Positions 33,584 through 36,874 of a stretch of 36,874 nucleotides of DNA are shown here, piece after piece. The position numbers were made by a program, and so were the translations under genes. Source of the DNA: an uncultured Pseudomonadota bacterium (GTDB taxonomy: Bacteria; Myxococcota_A; UBA796; UBA9615); the NCBI GenBank assembly GCA_937891735.1, contig CALAGR010000066.1:1-36874 (forward strand), in the 5' to 3' direction. A model generated the notes under the pieces. It was not told where the DNA came from. It worked only from the letters and a program-made list of their open reading frames with translations, and did no database searches. The number at the start of each line of letters is the position of its first letter. Within the stretch, counting starts at the first letter, position 1.

Positions 33584-34741
33584 TCAGGCGACAGGAACAC
33601 GCCGTCTGGACGGTGGAATTCCGTCCGGGCGGTCACGAGCCCAGCTCAGAAGGTCCCCGAAGGTGCCGTCCTGAATGGAGTCGCGGATCCTCTGCATGAG
33701 CCGCTGGTAGTAACGCAGGTTGTGGATGGTCATCAGCCGGGCCGCGAGGCTCATCCCCATCTGGCTCACGTGGCGCAGGTAGGCTCGGCTGTAGCGACGG
33801 CATGTGAAGCAGTCGCAGTCTTCGTCGATCGGTCGGTCGTCATCCCGGTTCGCAGCGTGCTTCATGATGAGCCGACCAGTGCTCGTGAACAGGTTTCCGT
33901 TTCGGCCGTTGCGGGTCGGGAGCACGCAGTCGAAAAGATCGACCCCGGCAGCGACGGCCTCGATGATGTCTTCGGGGTACCCCACCCCCATCAAGTAGCG
34001 GATCCGGGCCTCCGGGAGCCGCGGGGCGGCGAACTGTACCATCGAGACCATCGCCTCGGGATCCTCCCCCACCGACAGTCCACCGATCGCATATCCGTCG
34101 AAGTCCAGGCTGGTCAGGAACTCGGCTGAACGGGCACGGAGTTCCTCATCCAGGCCCCCCTGCATGATGCCGAACACCGCCGGTCGCGTGTCCGGATCCA
34201 TGGCGAAGTCCCGGGCCCGTCGTGCCCAGGCGTGGGTGGTCGCCAGGGAGCGCTCGATGTCCCGTCGGGGTGCCGGGAGCTGTGGGCAGTCGTCGAGGAT
34301 CATGGCGACGTCCACGCCCAGCTCCACCTGGGTCTGCAGGACGATCTCGGGGGTGAGCCGGATCCGGTCGCCGTTGTGGGGGCTCCTGATGGTGATCCCG
34401 TCCGCGTCCATCTCGCTCATGCTGCGCAGCGAGAACGCCTGGAAGCCCCCAGAGTCGGTCAGGATCGGACCGTCCCAGCCCATGAACCGGTGCAGCCCGC
34501 CGAGGCGCTGGATGCGCTCGCTGCCCACCCTGTCCAGCAGGTGGAAGGCGTTGGCGAGGACGATGTCCGAGCCGAGCTCGCGCAGTTCCTCGGCCACCAG
34601 GCCCTTGACCACCCCGTAGGTCCCCACCGGCATGAACGCAGGCGTCTGCACGGTGCCGTGACGCAACGCCAGCTGCCCCCGGCGCGCCGCGGTGCCGCTG
34701 TGCCGCGTCAGCAGCTCAAAGGAGCAGGGAGCAGTCGCCAT
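33584..34741 (-). CDS. tgt: tRNA-guanine transglycosylase
   Basis: Exchanges G34 for preQ1 in tRNAs with GUN anticodons, a step in queuosine synthesis. RHGTVQTPAFMPVGTYG, ILTDSGGFQAFSL (D96) and LFDCVLPTRNGRNG, with the nucleophile Asp in FDC, are present. The zinc site is CDCFTC with a later His in MTIHNL. A small oddity is NAFHLLDRVG where most enzymes have NTYHLxLRPG. ATG 34741 gives 385 residues (E. coli 375) and overlaps the queA end by 26 bases; no ribosome site is visible, so coupling is likely. An ATG at 34780 deeper in queA is a poorer choice. Confidence 0.96.
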   Translation of the reverse strand: MATAPCSFELLTRHSGTAARRGQLALRHGTVQTPAFMPVGTYGVVKGLVAEELRELGSDIVLANAFHLLDRVGSERIQRLGGLHRFMGWDGPILTDSGGFQAFSLRSMSEMDADGITIRSPHNGDRIRLTPEIVLQTQVELGVDVAMILDDCPQLPAPRRDIERSLATTHAWARRARDFAMDPDTRPAVFGIMQGGLDEELRARSAEFLTSLDFDGYAIGGLSVGEDPEAMVSMVQFAAPRLPEARIRYLMGVGYPEDIIEAVAAGVDLFDCVLPTRNGRNGNLFTSTGRLIMKHAANRDDDRPIDEDCDCFTCRRYSRAYLRHVSQMGMSLAARLMTIHNLRYYQRLMQRIRDSIQDGTFGDLLSWARDRPDGIPPSRRRVPVA

Positions 34742-35771
34742 AGCTGTAGAACCGGTAGCCGCGCGCGGCGGCGTCGGCATAGAGGGACAGGGTCGCGTCG
34801 CGGCCCAGCAGGGAGGCCACGAGCAGCAGCAGGGTGCTGCGAGGGAGGTGGAAGTTGGTCAACAGCGCCACGTCCAGCTCCGGGGGCTGACCGGGGCGCA
34901 GGAAGAGGTCCGTCGACCTCCAGGCGCCGTCCGCCGGCCGCCCCGCGCGGTGCCAGCTCTCCAGGCTGCGCAGCGACGTGGTGCCCACCGCGAGCACCCG
35001 GTTGCCCGCGGCCAGGGTGCGCTCCACCGCCTGCGCGGTGGCCGTGGGCACCTGGAACGTCTCGTGGTGCATCCGGTGCGCCGCCAGATCCTGGACCCGG
35101 ACCGGCGCGAACGTGCCCGCACCCACGTGCAGGGTCACGAAGGCCTCATCGACCCCCCGATCCGCCAGACGCTGACGCAGCAGGGCGTCGAAGTGCAGGC
35201 CCGCGGTGGGCGCCGCGACCGCCCCCGCCACCCGGGCGAACACCGTCTGGTAGCGCTCGGTGTCGTCGGCGACGGGCCCACCGGAGCGCTCGATGTACGG
35301 CGGGATCGGCATCTCGCCCCAGGTCTGCAACAGCGAGGCGAGGGGCTCGTCGGTGCCGCGCACCGTGCGCGTGCCGTCCGGGCGGGCCGCGCCGACGTAC
35401 ACCGTGGGGCCCGCTTCGTCCCGATCCCGGGCCCGCAGCGTGAGCACCGCGCCGGGCTGGATCCGGGCCGAAGGGCGCACCATGCAGGCCCAGGCGTCGT
35501 CCTGCAGGGGCTCGATGGCGAGCAGCTCCGCCCGTCCGCCGGTGCTGCGCTGCGCGAAGAGGCGGGCGGGCAGCACGCGGGTGTCGTTGGCGACGATGAG
35601 GTCGCCAGCGCGCAGCTGGTCCGGCAGGTCCAGGATCGTGAGGTGACGGGGCTCGCCCCCCGCCCGGTCCACGACGAGCATGCGGCTGTCGCTGCGGCCC
35701 GGCAGCGGATGCTGCGCGATCGCGGCGGCGGGCAGGTCGAAGTCGTAGGCGTCGAGGCGGTCGTCGAGCAT
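34716..35771 (-). CDS. queA: S-adenosylmethionine:tRNA ribosyltransferase-isomerase QueA
   Basis: Transfers the ribosyl part of SAM to preQ1-tRNA to make epoxyqueuosine, directly after Tgt. 351 residues with YDFDLPAAAIAQHPLPGRSDSR, LIVANDTRVLPARLF, ERYQTVFARVAGAVAAPTAGLHF, LHVGAGTFAPVR, HHETFQVP, TTSLRSLES and TNFHLPRSTLLLLVASL, all strong family motifs. ATG 35771 (MLDDRLDAYDFDLP) is the usual start; a GTG at 35786 is possible. Neither has a clear ribosome site. It lies 51 bases after csrA and overlaps tgt. Confidence 0.96.
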   Translation of the reverse strand: MLDDRLDAYDFDLPAAAIAQHPLPGRSDSRMLVVDRAGGEPRHLTILDLPDQLRAGDLIVANDTRVLPARLFAQRSTGGRAELLAIEPLQDDAWACMVRPSARIQPGAVLTLRARDRDEAGPTVYVGAARPDGTRTVRGTDEPLASLLQTWGEMPIPPYIERSGGPVADDTERYQTVFARVAGAVAAPTAGLHFDALLRQRLADRGVDEAFVTLHVGAGTFAPVRVQDLAAHRMHHETFQVPTATAQAVERTLAAGNRVLAVGTTSLRSLESWHRAGRPADGAWRSTDLFLRPGQPPELDVALLTNFHLPRSTLLLLVASLLGRDATLSLYADAAARGYRFYSYGDCSLLL

Positions 35772-35822
35772 CACAGCGGCGCGCACACTACCGATTGCGC
35801 GCGTCCCGTCCAGGGCCCCACG

Positions 35823-36014
35823 TCAAGGCAGGCTCGCGGCGGCTGCGCTCTCCTGCTCCTCGGAGGACTTGTCCACCGGGATCCGCAGGATCTCGATCTC
35901 CCGCGGGGCGTCGATGCACAGACGGACCCAGTTGCCCTTCACCCGCTTGATGTGGATGCGGACGTTTTCGCCGATCTGGAGGATCTCGCCTTCCTTCTGC
36001 GTCAGCACCAGCAT
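35823..36014 (-). CDS. csrA: CsrA/RsmA-family RNA-binding regulator
   Basis: Binds GGA motifs in mRNA leaders to control translation and stability. 63 residues: MLVLTQKEGEILQIG, VRIHIKRVKGNWVRLCIDAP and REIEILRIPV match the family fold. L4 and R44, two key RNA contacts, are kept. R6 and R7 of E. coli are Q6 and K7, and H43 is L43, so the RNA face differs from the enterobacterial protein. The Ser/Ala/Glu tail (about 50-63) is ordinary. ATG 36014 follows a GAGAGAGA purine run; a longer in-frame start at 36086 does not resemble CsrA. No fliW is nearby, and the position before queA gives no hint of targets. Confidence 0.93.
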   Translation of the reverse strand: MLVLTQKEGEILQIGENVRIHIKRVKGNWVRLCIDAPREIEILRIPVDKSSEEQESAAAASLP

Positions 36015-36038
36015 GGCGTCTCTCTCTTTCTGCCCCAG

Positions 36039-36048
36039 GCTTCCTTGC
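36039..36048 (-). promoter_or_regulatory. Possible CsrA binding site in the csrA leader
   Basis: Minus-strand GCAAGGAAGC, about 25-34 bases before the csrA ATG, resembles the core ARGGA of CsrA targets. It would allow feedback control, as known for E. coli csrA. One short motif in a 126-base gap is weak support. Confidence 0.22.
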
Positions 36049-36140
36049 CCGATGCGGAGGCTGCCAGCCAGTCGACAGGAGCGCAAGAGAGCCGATCATC
36101 ATGCTGAGTATGGGCGTCTTGGACGTTTTGATGCGCAGAC

Positions 36141-36874
36141 TCAGCCGCCGCTGCGCGTGTCCCGTCGGGACAACGGCGCCGGGAGCGCCTTGCCGGAGAT
36201 CCGCTCGTACTCGGCCCGCACCAGGAGCATGTCCTCCATGGTCTTTCGCTTGTCCGCGGGGTTTCGGAGCAGGTAGGCCGGATGGTAGGTGGGAACCAGG
36301 ACCGCGCCGCGGAACGGGTGCGCGCGCCCCCGCAGGCTCGTCACGGAGGCCGTGCTCCCGAGCAGGGTCTGGATCGCGAAGCGACCGAGCGCCACGACCA
36401 CCACCGGCGCGATCGCGTCGAGCTGCCGGTGAAGGAACGGCGCGCACTGGGCGACCTCGTCCGGCTCGGGGTTGCGGTTGTTCGGGGGCCGGCACTTGAG
36501 CACGTTGGCGATGTAGACGTCGGACCGGTCGACCCGCAGCACGTTGGTGATGATCCGGGTCAGCAGCTCGCCCGCCGCTCCCACGAAGGGCTCCCCCTGC
36601 TGGTCCTCGTGAAAGCCCGGACCCTCGCCCACGAACACGATGTCCGCGCTCGGGTTGCCGACCCCGAACACGATGTTCGTGCGCAGCGGCGCGAGCTTGC
36701 AGCGGCGGCAATCGCCCAGATCCGCGGCGATCCCCCGAAGCGCGTCGGAGCCCACTCCCAGGGCCATCTCCGGCGCCTGCCGCGACGGACGACCCAGGGG
36801 CAGATCCGGAGGGGGCGGCGCCTGCTGGCGGAACGGCTCGGCGCGCGAGGGCGACCGGTCGGGCGGAGCGGAAG
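36141..36874 (-). CDS. Family 4 uracil-DNA glycosylase (5' end outside window)
   Basis: Removes uracil from DNA; an iron-sulfur enzyme of the UDGa type. Counting from the in-frame ATG at 36767, four Cys (C20, C23, C92, C108) fit the [4Fe-4S] pattern, in DCRRCK, KCRPP and AQCAPF. GEGPGFHEDQQGEPFVG is motif A, with HPAYLL as motif B. The frame stays open from 36767 to the window edge, coding a Pro/Ala/Arg-rich linker (QQAPPPPDLPLGRP). Relatives often have such a linker after an extra N-terminal segment, so the true start is probably outside. It lies 126 bases before csrA. Confidence 0.92.
   Translation of the reverse strand, partial: SAPPDRSPSRAEPFRQQAPPPPDLPLGRPSRQAPEMALGVGSDALRGIAADLGDCRRCKLAPLRTNIVFGVGNPSADIVFVGEGPGFHEDQQGEPFVGAAGELLTRIITNVLRVDRSDVYIANVLKCRPPNNRNPEPDEVAQCAPFLHRQLDAIAPVVVVALGRFAIQTLLGSTASVTSLRGRAHPFRGAVLVPTYHPAYLLRNPADKRKTMEDMLLVRAEYERISGKALPAPLSRRDTRSGG

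Overview
The window is a compact, very GC-rich stretch of chromosome from a Gram-negative bacterium. Lipid A genes (lpxA, lpxD), BamA, Skp and Lol transport genes prove an LPS-bearing outer membrane. The plant-type glutamate-cysteine ligase, the queA-tgt-yajC-secD-secF-recJ order, the phoH-pgpH-ybeY order, the pseudo-receiver protein and several large secreted orphans suggest a former deltaproteobacterial lineage (Myxococcota or a relative). That placement is an inference from gene content. No rRNA, tRNA, CRISPR array, insertion sequence or prophage was recognised, and no gap between genes exceeds 300 bases.

Nearly everything lies on the minus strand; it is described here in transcription order from the right edge. 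(1) 36874-28364: family-4 uracil-DNA glycosylase (runs off the edge), csrA, queA, tgt, yajC, secD, secF, recJ. (2) 28245-27967: an HU/IHF-type DNA-bending protein with its own promoter. (3) 27813-25530: a PIN-PhoH ATPase behind a promoter and a two-hairpin leader, then a SpoU/TrmH rRNA methyltransferase with a KGPP-repeat tail. (4) 24070-20757: a pseudo-receiver protein, nadC, birA and coaX, tightly overlapping, then a divergent EF-G-like GTPase (20662-18590) and an orphan helical-repeat protein (18521-16920). (5) 15710-8879: a secreted orphan with CAP-like segments, then phoH, pgpH, ybeY and prfB, the last with the classical programmed +1 frameshift. (6) 7553-1: an envelope-assembly operon lolC-lolD-bamA-skp-lpxD-fabZ-lpxA, cut by the left edge.

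Three plus-strand single genes interrupt this: a secreted orphan (7648-8871), alanine dehydrogenase (15805-16923) and glutamate-cysteine ligase (24157-25509). Each diverges from a minus-strand gene on its left and converges with one on its right. At 16920-16923 one CTAG supplies both convergent stop codons.

Most genes are housekeeping. The least explained parts are the roughly 190-residue membrane extension on LolC, the triple CAP-like secreted protein, the NPxTP helical-repeat protein, the pseudo-receiver heading a cofactor operon, the secreted orphan opposite lolC, and the LpxA lacking the first 26 residues of the E. coli enzyme. I found no clear sign of a wholly new multi-gene system such as defence or secondary metabolism.
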